In this document: piece by piece, positions 7,681-16,516 of the stretch
How the letters are laid out: each line of letters starts with the position of its first letter
Numbering within the stretch: the stretch's first letter is position 1
NCBI RefSeq assembly: GCF_009928525.1
Contig: NZ_JAABOK010000006.1
Span: 434,001 to 498,000 of the forward strand
Direction: 5' to 3'
Length of the DNA stretch: 64,000 nucleotides
From: Chitinophaga solisilvae
GTDB taxonomy: Bacteria > Bacteroidota > Bacteroidia > Chitinophagales > Chitinophagaceae
The notes under the pieces: generated by a model
Databases searched by the model: none
What the model saw: the letters and a program-made list of their open reading frames with translations, nothing else
Told to the model about the DNA's origin: nothing
Position numbers and translations under genes: made by a program

Positions 7681-10600
7681 TTATTGCTGATTGTATTGTA
7701 GTAAATATTCCAGTTCTGTTTTGCGGATGTTGAGTTCTTTCAGCACGTCGATATATTGACTGCGCAATGTGATTGCGTTGCTGACAAGGGTGCTCCATTC
7801 GATGTATCCTATTTCGCCGTTTTTATAGCTGATGTTGGCGGTATTCACGATGATGTCCGACTGTGGCAGGGCAGACGTGCGGTAGTATTGAACGGCCTGC
7901 CGGAATTTCATATAGTCGTTCATGTTTTGTTCCAGGCGGGTGCGCAGGGATACTTCTGCTACCGCTGTGGCGGTGGCGGCGCTGGCCTGCATTTGTTCTG
8001 CTGCCTTGATTTTCGCTTTCTGTGCGCCGGTAAAGATGGGAATACCGATGCCTACCTGTGCGGCAGAAAAGCGGCGTGCGCCGGTGTAATAGCTTTCATT
8101 GCGTTGTTTGTCAGTCTGCCAGCCTATGAAAGACTGGTTGGTATATCCGAGCAGCCATTCCGGCAACAGGCGCGCTTTTTCCAGCTGTGCCATACTTTGA
8201 GATACCTGCTGCTGTTGTTTATACAGCTGCAGGTAAGGATGTTGCTGCAGCGTGGTGCTGTCAAACGCAATGATGGCTGCTGCAAGCGTATCAGCTGCGC
8301 TGAGGGTTCCCGGAACCTGCAGCAGGGCAGCCAATTGGGTGGCGGCGGTTTTATGATCTGACTGCAGCAGTTCCAGTTGCATCTTTACCTGTTGCTCCTG
8401 GTTTTCCAGGGTAGCTTTTTCCAGGAGGTTGCTTTCGCCGTTGTTGTAGCGAAGCCTGGCCACCCGGGAATAGTTGGAGAAGATGCTGTCTGTTTGCTGC
8501 AGCAGCTGATTTTTGGCCTGTATGAATTGTAATTCCAGGTAGGCTAGTTTCACCATCCTGGTGATGTCTGCCTGCTGCAATGTTGTTTGCAGCTGCGCAT
8601 GCTGCCACTCCTGCTGATATACCTGTCTTTGCCTTTTATATACGGCAGGCAGGGAGAAATTCTGCGTAAGTGAAAATCTGTTGTCAAATGCGATGCTGTT
8701 GACATTGCCCAGTTCTGCTGTCAGCTGGGTTTTGGTCAGCTCGGCGCGGGTATGTGTCAGGGCTTCGTAGTAGGCTGCCTGTTGTCTGCTCAGCTTTACC
8801 TGCAGGTTTTGCTGCTGTGCGGTGCGGATAGCATCCTGCAGGGTGATAGCTCCTGCAGGTACTGACTGTGCGTGCATCAGCGATGGGAAGAGCAGCAGCA
8901 GTATGATGCCGGTAGCGGCAGCTGCTTTTTTAGGTTTCCATCCTTCTTCAAATAACAGGAAGAGAGCAGGCAATACCACCAGTGTGAGCAGCGTGGCGGT
9001 GATCAGTCCGCCGATTACCACTGTTGCCAGCGGGCGTTGCACTTCTGCTCCTGCGCCGTTGCTGAGCGCCATCGGCAGAAAGCCGAGAGAAGCCACAGTA
9101 GCCGTCATCAGCACAGGACGTAACCTGTCGTGCGTAGCTTTGAAAATGATTTCGCGGATGTTGGTCATACCATCATTTTTTAACTGGTTCATTTCGCCGA
9201 TCAGCACTATACCATTCAGTACGGCTACGCCGAACAACGCAATAAATCCTATGCCCGCCGATATGCTGAAAGGCATATCCCGCAGCCAGAGGGCAAATAC
9301 GCCGCCGATGGCCGACAAGGGGATGGCAGAGAAAATCAGCAGGCAATATTTTAATTTACGGAATGCGAAAAACAACATGAGGAAGATGAGCAGCAGCGCT
9401 ACCGGTAAGGCTATACTGAGCCGTTTGGTAGCATGCTGCAGATTTTCGTACTGGCCGCCATAGGTGATATAATACCCCGGCTGAAACTTCAGCTGGCGCT
9501 TTACCTTCTGCTGCAGCTCCTGTACAATGCTCTGTACATCGCGGCCTCGTACGTTGAAGCCAACGGTGATCCTGCGCCGGGCATCTTCGCGTTGTATCTG
9601 ATAAGGACCATCCTGTATGTCAATGGTTGCAAGCATATTCAGCGGCACCTGCTCTCCGTTGGGAAGCCCTACCGGCAGGTTGTTGATTTCGCTGAGGTCT
9701 TTCTTTTCATTTTCGTTCATGCGCACCACGAGGTCGTATCTTCTGTCGCCCTCGAATACCAGTCCGGCGGTAGCGCCGGCATAGGCAGACTGTATCGTAT
9801 TGTTCACATCGGCTACTGAGGCGCCGTACCGGGCAATAGCTTCGCGGTTGTAGCTGACTACCAGCTGCGCCACGCCTGTCACCGTTTCAGTATAGAGGTC
9901 TTTCGCACCGGGTACAGTTTTGATGATGCGTCCTATTTTATCCGCATACATCGCCAGCGAATCCAGGTCGTCGCCGAAAATTTTACATACCACATCCTGG
10001 CGGGCGCCCGTCATCAGCTCGTTGAAGCGCATCTGTACCGGGAACTGGAATCCGGTGGTAATACCGGGGATTTCTTCCAGCGCCTTGCTCATTTTGCCGG
10101 CCAGCTCCGGGAAGGTGGAGGCGCTGGTCCATTCACTTTTAGGTTTCAGTATTACCATCATATCGGCAGCCTCCATCGGCATGGGATCGGTCGGGATTTC
10201 ACCTGCGCCTATTTTGGTCACTACTTTTTCTACTTCAGGGAATTGCTTTAACAGCAGGCCGGCAGACTGCCTGGTGGTATTAACGGTAGTGGTGAGAGAT
10301 GAACCGGGCAGCAGCCGGGTGTCTACGGCAAAGTCACCTTCTTCCAGCTGGGGGATGAATTCGCCGCCCATGCGGGAAAGGATAAAGGCAGCTATCACAA
10401 ATAATACCACGCCTGTAGCTACGATGGCCGCCGGTACACGCATGGCACGCCGTAGCAACGGGTCGTACAGCCGCTTCACCCGCTCCATCATCTTATCTGC
10501 AAAGCTGTCTTTATGACTTAACTTTCTGTTGAGGAAGAGTGCTCCCATCATCGGAACATAGGTGAGCGACAGGAGGCAGGCGCCCAGTATTGCAAAGGAC

Positions 10601-12051
10601 ACCGTTTCCGCCATAGGACGGAACATTTTGCCTTCAATGCCCTGAAGGGAAAGGATGGGCAGGTATACAATCAGAATGATGACCTGTCCGAATGCCGCGC
10701 TGTTCATCATACTTTTGGCAGAAGCAGCTACTTCTGCATCCATCTGTTCCCGCGTCAGCTCCCTGGTATTACGCAGCATAGCGCCTTTGGTCAGCTTGTG
10801 CATAACGGCTTCAATGATGATAACGGCGCCATCTACAAGCAGCCCGAAGTCGAGCGCTCCCAGGCTCATCAGGTTGCCGCTCACCCCGAAGATGTTCATC
10901 AGAATCAGCGCAAACAGCATGGAGAGCGGTATTACAGATGCTACTATCAGCCCCGCGCGTATATTACCCATGAAGATGACCAGCACAAGAATTACGATGG
11001 CGGCGCCTTCCAGCAGATTGCGTTCTACCGTGGAGATAGCATTGTCCACCATTTTGGTCCTGTCGAGGAATGCTTCTATGACCACGCCTTCCGGCAATGT
11101 TTTTTCTATCTCCCTGATTTTCTCCTTGATATTTTTGATGACCTGGTTGCTGTTACCGCCTTTGAGCATCATCACCACCGCACCGGCTACTTCCCCCTGA
11201 TCGTTGAATACCGTTGCGCCGTAACGGATGGCAGTACCCATTTTTACGGTAGCTACATCCCTTACCAACACGGGCATAGCGCCGTTGATGCGTTTTACCG
11301 CAATATTCCCGATGTCCTCCAGGTGCTGTACCAGGCCCTCGCTGCGGATGAATAACACATTGGGGCCTTTTTCAATATAGGCGCCACCGGTGTTCTGGTT
11401 ATTGGCTTCCAGACTTTTATATACATCGGCGATGGTCAGCTGAAAGCTCTTTAATTTCTCAGGGCTGACAGCCACCTCGTATTGTTTTACGGTTCCTCCG
11501 AAGCTGCTGACATCCGCCACGCCTTCCGTACCGAGCAGCTGCCGCCTTACCAGCCAGTCCTGGATATCCCGCAGGGAGGTCAGGTCATATTTGCCTTCAT
11601 AACCGGGTTTAGGCTTTACCACATATTGAAATATTTCTCCCAGCCCGGTGGTAACCGGCCCCAGCTCAGGTTCTGTCATGCCCGGCGGTATCTGCTGCCG
11701 CACCTGTGCCAGCCGCTCGCTCACCTGCTGCCGTGCCCAGTATACATCGGTGGCATCATTAAACACAATAGTCACAAGGCTCAGCCCAAACCGCGAAAAG
11801 CTCCGCTGTTCGATAATGCCCGGAATATTGCGTGTTGCCTGCTCTACCGGCACTGTGATAAACCGTTCTACATCCGGCGCTCCCAGGCTGGGAGCGGAAG
11901 AAATAATTAACACCTGGTTGTTGGTAATATCAGGCACTGCATCTATAGGCAGCCGGGTAACAGCATAACTTCCCCAGCCTATCAGTGCCAGTACAAACAA
12001 GCCAACAATCAGCTTGTTGCTGATTGAAAACTGAATAATTCTGTTTAACAT
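7681..12051 (-). CDS. CzcA/CusA-family heavy-metal RND pump fused to a TolC-like outer-membrane factor
   Basis: Residues 1 to about 1050 are a heavy-metal RND transporter: the TM4 motif GALDFGLLVDGAVIIIE carries the two Asp and one Glu that mark proton-driven CzcA-type divalent or monovalent cation pumps. After the last transmembrane helix a short linker with a signal-like hydrophobic stretch (GIILLLLFPSLMHAQ) leads into about 400 residues with the TolC fold (LQDAIRTAQQQNLQVKLSRQQAAYYEA and helical repeats). Fusion of pump and channel is a known Bacteroidota arrangement. I chose the ATG at 12051 (MLNRIIQFSISNKL), the usual start of such pumps, over an in-frame ATG ten codons upstream. The adaptor gene follows directly, giving a complete tripartite system in two genes. 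Confidence 0.92.
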   Translation of the reverse strand: MLNRIIQFSISNKLIVGLFVLALIGWGSYAVTRLPIDAVPDITNNQVLIISSAPSLGAPDVERFITVPVEQATRNIPGIIEQRSFSRFGLSLVTIVFNDATDVYWARQQVSERLAQVRQQIPPGMTEPELGPVTTGLGEIFQYVVKPKPGYEGKYDLTSLRDIQDWLVRRQLLGTEGVADVSSFGGTVKQYEVAVSPEKLKSFQLTIADVYKSLEANNQNTGGAYIEKGPNVLFIRSEGLVQHLEDIGNIAVKRINGAMPVLVRDVATVKMGTAIRYGATVFNDQGEVAGAVVMMLKGGNSNQVIKNIKEKIREIEKTLPEGVVIEAFLDRTKMVDNAISTVERNLLEGAAIVILVLVIFMGNIRAGLIVASVIPLSMLFALILMNIFGVSGNLMSLGALDFGLLVDGAVIIIEAVMHKLTKGAMLRNTRELTREQMDAEVAASAKSMMNSAAFGQVIILIVYLPILSLQGIEGKMFRPMAETVSFAILGACLLSLTYVPMMGALFLNRKLSHKDSFADKMMERVKRLYDPLLRRAMRVPAAIVATGVVLFVIAAFILSRMGGEFIPQLEEGDFAVDTRLLPGSSLTTTVNTTRQSAGLLLKQFPEVEKVVTKIGAGEIPTDPMPMEAADMMVILKPKSEWTSASTFPELAGKMSKALEEIPGITTGFQFPVQMRFNELMTGARQDVVCKIFGDDLDSLAMYADKIGRIIKTVPGAKDLYTETVTGVAQLVVSYNREAIARYGASVADVNNTIQSAYAGATAGLVFEGDRRYDLVVRMNENEKKDLSEINNLPVGLPNGEQVPLNMLATIDIQDGPYQIQREDARRRITVGFNVRGRDVQSIVQELQQKVKRQLKFQPGYYITYGGQYENLQHATKRLSIALPVALLLIFLMLFFAFRKLKYCLLIFSAIPLSAIGGVFALWLRDMPFSISAGIGFIALFGVAVLNGIVLIGEMNQLKNDGMTNIREIIFKATHDRLRPVLMTATVASLGFLPMALSNGAGAEVQRPLATVVIGGLITATLLTLVVLPALFLLFEEGWKPKKAAAATGIILLLLFPSLMHAQSVPAGAITLQDAIRTAQQQNLQVKLSRQQAAYYEALTHTRAELTKTQLTAELGNVNSIAFDNRFSLTQNFSLPAVYKRQRQVYQQEWQHAQLQTTLQQADITRMVKLAYLELQFIQAKNQLLQQTDSIFSNYSRVARLRYNNGESNLLEKATLENQEQQVKMQLELLQSDHKTAATQLAALLQVPGTLSAADTLAAAIIAFDSTTLQQHPYLQLYKQQQQVSQSMAQLEKARLLPEWLLGYTNQSFIGWQTDKQRNESYYTGARRFSAAQVGIGIPIFTGAQKAKIKAAEQMQASAATATAVAEVSLRTRLEQNMNDYMKFRQAVQYYRTSALPQSDIIVNTANISYKNGEIGYIEWSTLVSNAITLRSQYIDVLKELNIRKTELEYLLQYNQQ

Positions 12052-12170
12052 GAAAATGTGTTCGTAAAATTGACGAATCAATTACGCATTACAGCGGATG
12101 AATAACGAGTGTGGATCGCACCAAAGATATCAGCACCTGATGTTATCAAAGCATATTCGCAATAACATTA

Positions 12171-12232
12171 CAGATATCTCCGCTTTGATCTTCGCTCAAT
12201 ATTCGCCATTCATCATTCGTAATTCGTAATTC
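12171..12232. repeat. Decayed half of the inverted-repeat family, copy B
   Basis: The sequence CGCTTTGATCTTCGCTC followed by ATTCGTAATTCGTAATTC matches the right half of copies A and G. The left half, expected around 12072-12130, is recognisable only as scattered matches, so the hairpin is lost. It lies upstream of the RND pump gene and downstream of the small 130-residue gene. Confidence 0.55.
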
Positions 12233-12251
12233 CTGTTTATGATGAGTATAA

Positions 12252-12644
12252 TTAAAACAGGTTCATCTTCGGAGGCTGGAAAACATTATCCGGCAGCCTG
12301 TACATAGGCGCGCCTTCATTTTTGAGCAGATAGTTTTCCCGTAGTATCTCCTTTACAGGGACAAACAGGGTAACCGGGGCGGGAACAAGCGTGGGCATTA
12401 CCATGCAGATGGCGTCAGGAGATTTAAATGGCAACTGCATGTCCTGTTGATAATCATCATCAAAAGGTTGCTCATCTATATAATGTAACTTCAGAAATGA
12501 TGTCAGGGTAATATGGGGATCTTCCTGCTGATGTTTCTGATAATGTTCTATCAGCAATGGCAAACGCAGCAACTGATTAGCATCCGTAGTGCCAAGCAGG
12601 TAAACCAGAAATAAAAATATGGCCGTTGCTTTCCTCATTTGCAA
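12252..12644 (-). CDS. Small secreted protein upstream of the metal pump, unknown
   Basis: The 130-residue product has a hydrophobic N-terminus (residues 7-21) that could be a signal peptide or an uncleaved anchor. The remainder is polar with several His, Asp and Glu (HYQKHQQEDPHITL, YIDEQPFDDDYQQ) and a Pro- and Val-rich stretch. Small His-containing exported proteins often precede CzcA-type pumps in Bacteroidota, so a metal-related accessory role is plausible by position. It is codirectional with the pump, 200 bp upstream. I cannot assign a family. Confidence 0.55.
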   Translation of the reverse strand: MQMRKATAIFLFLVYLLGTTDANQLLRLPLLIEHYQKHQQEDPHITLTSFLKLHYIDEQPFDDDYQQDMQLPFKSPDAICMVMPTLVPAPVTLFVPVKEILRENYLLKNEGAPMYRLPDNVFQPPKMNLF

Positions 12645-12670
12645 ATTTGATCCGCAGCAAAGATAACTAT

Positions 12671-12838
12671 ATTTGAGATTTATTCATTTGAGATTTATTT
12701 ATTTAAAATGCAGCGGAGATAAAGTGTTTGTTTGGGGATGTTGATGTGTTTTTGTATTTTTTTAATACTGCCGGGATAATCCGCTTTTATCTTCGCTGCA
12801 TTTTAAATAAATAAATCTCAAATAAATAAATCTTAAAT
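12671..12838. repeat. Long inverted repeat, copy C, in a divergent promoter region
   Basis: Arms 12671-12724 and 12784-12838 are complementary over about 54 bp with three transition-type mismatches and one extra T. They use GAGATTTATTT-type words leading to an AAATGCAGCG(A/G)AGAT core. Unlike copies A, E and G it lies between divergently transcribed genes, and the right arm ends 6 bases before the VIT1 start codon at 12845. Confidence 0.9.
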
Positions 12839-12844
12839 GATACT

Positions 12845-13534
12845 ATGGAGCATCAGGAACAACATTTTACAGGATCGGCGTTGCTGCGGGATATTGTTAT
12901 TGGTATGTCCGATGGGCTGACGGTGCCTTTTGCGCTGGCTGCAGGGCTCAGCGGCGCCGTGAAGGATGTAAATCTTATTGTGGTGGCCGGGCTGGCGGAA
13001 ATTGCGGCAGGGTCCATTGCAATGGGATTGGGAGGTTACCTGGCGGGAAAGACGGAAGTAGACCATTATGAAAGTGAGCTTCGCCGTGAATATGCCGAGA
13101 TTGAGACAGTGCCCGACAGGGAACGGGAAGAGGTGGAAACCTTCTTCGCGGAGCTGGGACTCAGCCGGGAGCTGCAGGTGAAAGCCGCTGCAGAACTGAT
13201 TGCTGATAAGGACCGCTGGGCGGACTTTATGATGAAGTATGAACTGGGCCTGGAAAAACCGGATGCACGCCGCGCTACCAAAAGCGCTTTAAATATCGGG
13301 GTGTCCTATATTATAGGCGGACTGATTCCGCTGATGCCCTATTTCTTCGTGAACGAAGGGCTGGAAGGACTAAAAATATCCGCCGCCGTCACTATTGCCT
13401 GTCTTTTTGTTTTCGGATATGCCAAGAGCCGTATAACCGGGCTGGAACCGCTCCGGGGTGGTCTGCGTGTAGCCGTAATAGGTACTATCGCCGCCGGTTG
13501 CGCTTTCGGTATCGCCCGCCTGATAGGTGGCTGA
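12845..13534 (+). CDS. VIT1/CCC1-family iron/manganese transporter
   Basis: The 229-residue product belongs to the VIT1/CCC1 family of Fe2+/Mn2+ transporters. It has the signature DGLTVPFALAAGLSG at about residues 20-34, a following helix rich in small residues (IAAGSIAMGLGGYLAGKTEVDH) and a long cytosolic Glu-rich segment (residues 80-135, with many Glu in positions that bind metal in the family), then three more membrane helices. Five transmembrane helices are expected and seen. It is likely to move iron or manganese out of the cytoplasm. The start lies right against the inverted repeat, so no ordinary leader is available. Confidence 0.85.
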   Translation: MEHQEQHFTGSALLRDIVIGMSDGLTVPFALAAGLSGAVKDVNLIVVAGLAEIAAGSIAMGLGGYLAGKTEVDHYESELRREYAEIETVPDREREEVETFFAELGLSRELQVKAAAELIADKDRWADFMMKYELGLEKPDARRATKSALNIGVSYIIGGLIPLMPYFFVNEGLEGLKISAAVTIACLFVFGYAKSRITGLEPLRGGLRVAVIGTIAAGCAFGIARLIGG

Positions 13535-13592
13535 TGTTTTTAATGTATTATTGCGCAGGAGAACCAGCTAACAAATCACCGGAAAAGAATTA

Positions 13593-15098
13593 ATGGGAGT
13601 AGTAAAACACCAGAGCTTAAAATCCACCGTACTGATCTATTTCGGCTTCCTGGTGGGAGGAATCAATACCCTGCTGCTGTTTCCGCATTTTTTTTCAGAT
13701 GACGAATTTGCGCTGACCCGCCTCTTCCTGGATATAGGCGTTATCCTTGTTCCCTTCTGTACCCTGAGCACCGGACCATCTGTTAACCGTTTCTTTCCAT
13801 ACTATGCCAGTCATCTGAAGGAGAAAGATAACGACTTGATTAGTTGGGCTTTCCTGTTTTCATTGCTGGGCTTCTTTTTATTTGTTCTGGCAACCTTCGT
13901 GTTTCATAACTGGATACTCCGGGAATATGCTGCCAATTCTCCCTTGTTTATATCTTACTTCTACCTGTTGTATCCATATGTTTTTTTCTTCAGCCTGTTC
14001 GGGCTGTTCGAGAGCTACAGCGGCTCCCGGCACCAGACGGTGCTGCCTAATTTTCTGAAGGAGGTAGTGGTAAGGGTGGCTACCACTGCGCTGGTAATAG
14101 CCTGCTACCTGCATTGGATCAGCTTCACCGCCTTCATGTGGCTCTTTTCCCTGCTGAGCGGTTTTACGCTGGTGATATTGCTGGTATACCTCCGCCGGCG
14201 AAAAATGCTGCACTTCACCTTCCGGATGAGCAATGTTACCAGGAGGTTGTTTCCCCGGATGGCCGTGTACTCGTTATCGTTACTGGGCGCAACCATTTTC
14301 TCGCTGCTGGCGCAGAATATAGGCAGCCTCATTATTTCCAGCCGGCAGGGATTGAAGCATGTGGCATACCTGAGCATTGCCTATTATATTGCTACCCTGA
14401 TACAGGTGCCGCAACGCAGTATTGCAGGAATTGCCACGCCGGTGCTGGCACAGTCATGGAAAGAGCGCGATATGGAGAAGATAGGAGAGATTTACCAGAA
14501 ATCCTCCCTGCTGCAGCTGATTGCAGCACTGTTTATCTTCCTGGCTATCTGGCTGAATATCGACAACATCTTTTCCTTTCTGCCGCCGTCATATAGTGTG
14601 GGTAAATATGCGGTTTTCCTGCTGGGACTGTCAAAGGTGATTGATATGGGCACGGGCCTTAACAGCCAGCTGCTGAGCACTTCCCGCTGGTGGCGCTTTG
14701 ATCTTTACAGCTCCGGCATACTGCTGGCATTATCTGTACCGCTTAATGTTGTGCTGATAGAAAAATACGGACTGGATGGTACGGGGTATGCCGCATTGCT
14801 GTCTATGTTTGTTTTTAATACCGTACGTTGTTTGTTTATCTGGAAGAAATTCGGTTTGTTACCTTTTACAGCCGCTACAGGCAAAGCCATCCTGATAGCC
14901 ATCAGTGCGTGGCTGGCGGCGGTGTGGCTGCCTGCCGCCCCGTCGGCCCTGGCTGATATCTGCCTCCGGGGCGCATTGTTTGCTGTGGTATTTATCGGTG
15001 GCATATTGCTGTTCCGCGTTTCCGGAGATATTAACAGTACTGCCGGCGCTATGCTGCAGAAAATATTATCCTATCTGTTCCGCAGCCATAAGCAGTAA
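13593..15098 (+). CDS. Polysaccharide flippase, Wzx/MATE-like
   Basis: The 501-residue protein is almost entirely membrane-embedded, with about 14 predicted helices. It begins STVLIYFGFLVGGINTLLLFPHFF, the typical first helices of Wzx-type lipid-linked oligosaccharide flippases of the MOP superfamily. There is a conserved-looking central loop RQGLKHVAYLSIAYYIATLIQVPQRSIAG and a C-terminal VLIEKYGLDGTGYAALLSMF. It would translocate a lipid-linked glycan across the inner membrane for exopolysaccharide or LPS assembly. A GT2 glycosyltransferase lies downstream at 15456, but no other polysaccharide genes are nearby, so the product is unknown. Confidence 0.82.
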   Translation: MGVVKHQSLKSTVLIYFGFLVGGINTLLLFPHFFSDDEFALTRLFLDIGVILVPFCTLSTGPSVNRFFPYYASHLKEKDNDLISWAFLFSLLGFFLFVLATFVFHNWILREYAANSPLFISYFYLLYPYVFFFSLFGLFESYSGSRHQTVLPNFLKEVVVRVATTALVIACYLHWISFTAFMWLFSLLSGFTLVILLVYLRRRKMLHFTFRMSNVTRRLFPRMAVYSLSLLGATIFSLLAQNIGSLIISSRQGLKHVAYLSIAYYIATLIQVPQRSIAGIATPVLAQSWKERDMEKIGEIYQKSSLLQLIAALFIFLAIWLNIDNIFSFLPPSYSVGKYAVFLLGLSKVIDMGTGLNSQLLSTSRWWRFDLYSSGILLALSVPLNVVLIEKYGLDGTGYAALLSMFVFNTVRCLFIWKKFGLLPFTAATGKAILIAISAWLAAVWLPAAPSALADICLRGALFAVVFIGGILLFRVSGDINSTAGAMLQKILSYLFRSHKQ

Positions 15099-15455
15099 CG
15101 CAGTATTACGGCATCATGATTAAGATGATGATGAAACTGTCATGCAGTTATGCCTCTCTATGTGGATAATTTTGCAGATAATGAATTCCTGCTAAACCCA
15201 ATACCGTTGTGAATTATCCCCGATACTCCCTTTTCTGCCCATCTTTTCCAGCTGCAATTTTAACTTATCCGATGTAACCCGTTCGCCTGCTATCACCATA
15301 CTGGCCTTTATCTTCATACGTATATTGTCATGTAATCACTGTTGTAATGTAATTACCTTAAAATTACGTATAACCATCAGCGTTATATTCCATGCGCTGG
15401 GCAGACTGCTACGGAGACGACCATTTATTACCATCTGCAAAAGAAAACTGTATTT
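15099..15455. other. 357-bp gap between flippase and glycosyltransferase
   Basis: The only structure seen is a 41-codon minus-strand reading frame (15192-15317, listed separately). The left flank has three imperfect GATGATG-like words near 15118-15135. No hairpin terminator and no clear TAnnTTTG element were found before the glycosyltransferase. Confidence 0.5.
15192..15317 (-). pseudogene. 41-codon reading frame resembling the start of a DUF4279-type protein, probably a remnant
   Basis: Reading the minus strand from an ATG at 15317 gives 41 sensible codons beginning MKIKASMVIAGERVTSDKLK and ending at a TAG at 15192. The pattern of a short beta strand, then xGERVTSDKL, then a Lys/Arg-Gly-Ser turn and a Trp resembles the N-terminal part of DUF4279 immunity-like proteins, which are normally over 120 residues. 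If so this is a truncated remnant; it may also be a chance frame. The resemblance is from memory of the family pattern only. Confidence 0.3.
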
Positions 15456-16289
15456 ATGAAAGGAAAGGTGTTGATATTACTGCCTGTTCACAACCGGAAA
15501 GAGATAACCCGCAATTTTATGTCATCCCTGCTGCAGCAGGACTATCCCCATTATCACCTGGTGCTGATTGACGACGGTTCCACAGACGGCACCGCGGAGA
15601 TGGTCACTTCACTGCTGCCCGCTGCTACCATTATCACCGGCAACGGTAACTGGTGGTGGGGCGGCAGCTTGCAGCAAGGTTATCAGTGGGTGATGAAAAA
15701 CTCCGCGCATCCCGATGATGTGGTACTGATCCTCAACGATGATGTTGAGTTCGGTACAGACTACCTGCGCAAAGGTGTGGAATTTGTCATGCAATACCCT
15801 GATACGCTGCTGGTATCGCAGGCCTGGAGCAAGCAAACCGGCGTACTGCTGGATGCAGGCGTACATATCAACTGGAAAAAAATGTCTTTCACCAATGTAA
15901 CCGGCAAGGAAGATATCAACTGCCTGTCTACCCGCGGCCTGTTCATGAAAGCGCCGGCGTTTAAGTCTGCCGGAGGTTTCCGTCCACACCTGCTCCCACA
16001 TTATCTCTCTGACTATGAATTTACCATCCGCGCAGGAAGAAAAGGATTCACCCTCCTGACAGATCCCGGCATCCGCCTCGTGATGAACGAAGCCACTACC
16101 GGCATCCATACACTCAAAAAACTGTCGGTAAGTAAATTTATAAAGCACCTTTTTTCCCTCCGCTCTTCCGGTAATCCCTGGTACTTTTCCATCTTTCTTA
16201 TAATGGTATGCCCACCCCTGTGGCTCCCCCTGAACCTCGCCAGAATATGGGGCGGCAGCCTGAAGAAACTGCTAACCAGGAACAGATAG
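15456..16289 (+). CDS. Family 2 glycosyltransferase
   Basis: The 277-residue product has the GT-A fold of inverting family 2 enzymes, which move a sugar from a nucleotide donor to a growing glycan at the cytoplasmic face. The nucleotide-binding start VLILLPVHNRKE is followed by DDGSTDG at residues 39-45, and the metal-binding Asp motif is N94-D95-D96. Residues about 235-265 form a hydrophobic C-terminal segment that may dip into the membrane. The NWWWGGSLQQGYQW stretch is typical of rhamnosyl- or galactofuranosyl-transferase-like GT2 proteins. It probably belongs with the upstream flippase, although 357 bp separate them. Confidence 0.82.
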   Translation: MKGKVLILLPVHNRKEITRNFMSSLLQQDYPHYHLVLIDDGSTDGTAEMVTSLLPAATIITGNGNWWWGGSLQQGYQWVMKNSAHPDDVVLILNDDVEFGTDYLRKGVEFVMQYPDTLLVSQAWSKQTGVLLDAGVHINWKKMSFTNVTGKEDINCLSTRGLFMKAPAFKSAGGFRPHLLPHYLSDYEFTIRAGRKGFTLLTDPGIRLVMNEATTGIHTLKKLSVSKFIKHLFSLRSSGNPWYFSIFLIMVCPPLWLPLNLARIWGGSLKKLLTRNR

Positions 16290-16500
16290 TATTTTATTAT
16301 TTGGTTATTTGGTTATTTGAGATTTGATTTACGGATTTTGGAATTTTTTGATTTACGGATTTATTAAATGCAGCGAAGAATTTAGCGAATAATTCCGCTT
16401 AAATCTCCGCTGCATTTAATAAATCCGTAAATCAAAAAATTCCAAAATTCCAAAATCCATAAATCAAATCTTAAATAACTAAATAATAAAATAACTAAAT
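16290..16500. repeat. Long inverted repeat, copy D, with an arm-length difference
   Basis: Left arm 16290-16387 and right arm 16394-16500 pair over about 95 bp. The core is AAATGCAGCG(A/G)AGA with a TTTAGCG/CGCTTAAA inner pair. The right arm, read in reverse, has two tandem GGAATTTT units where the left arm has one. The outer parts contain TTATTTGG-like repeats with several transitions. It begins at the base after the glycosyltransferase stop and ends 17 bp before the zwf start, both genes being on the plus strand. Confidence 0.9.
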
Positions 16501-16516
16501 TTAGAAAAATGTTGTC

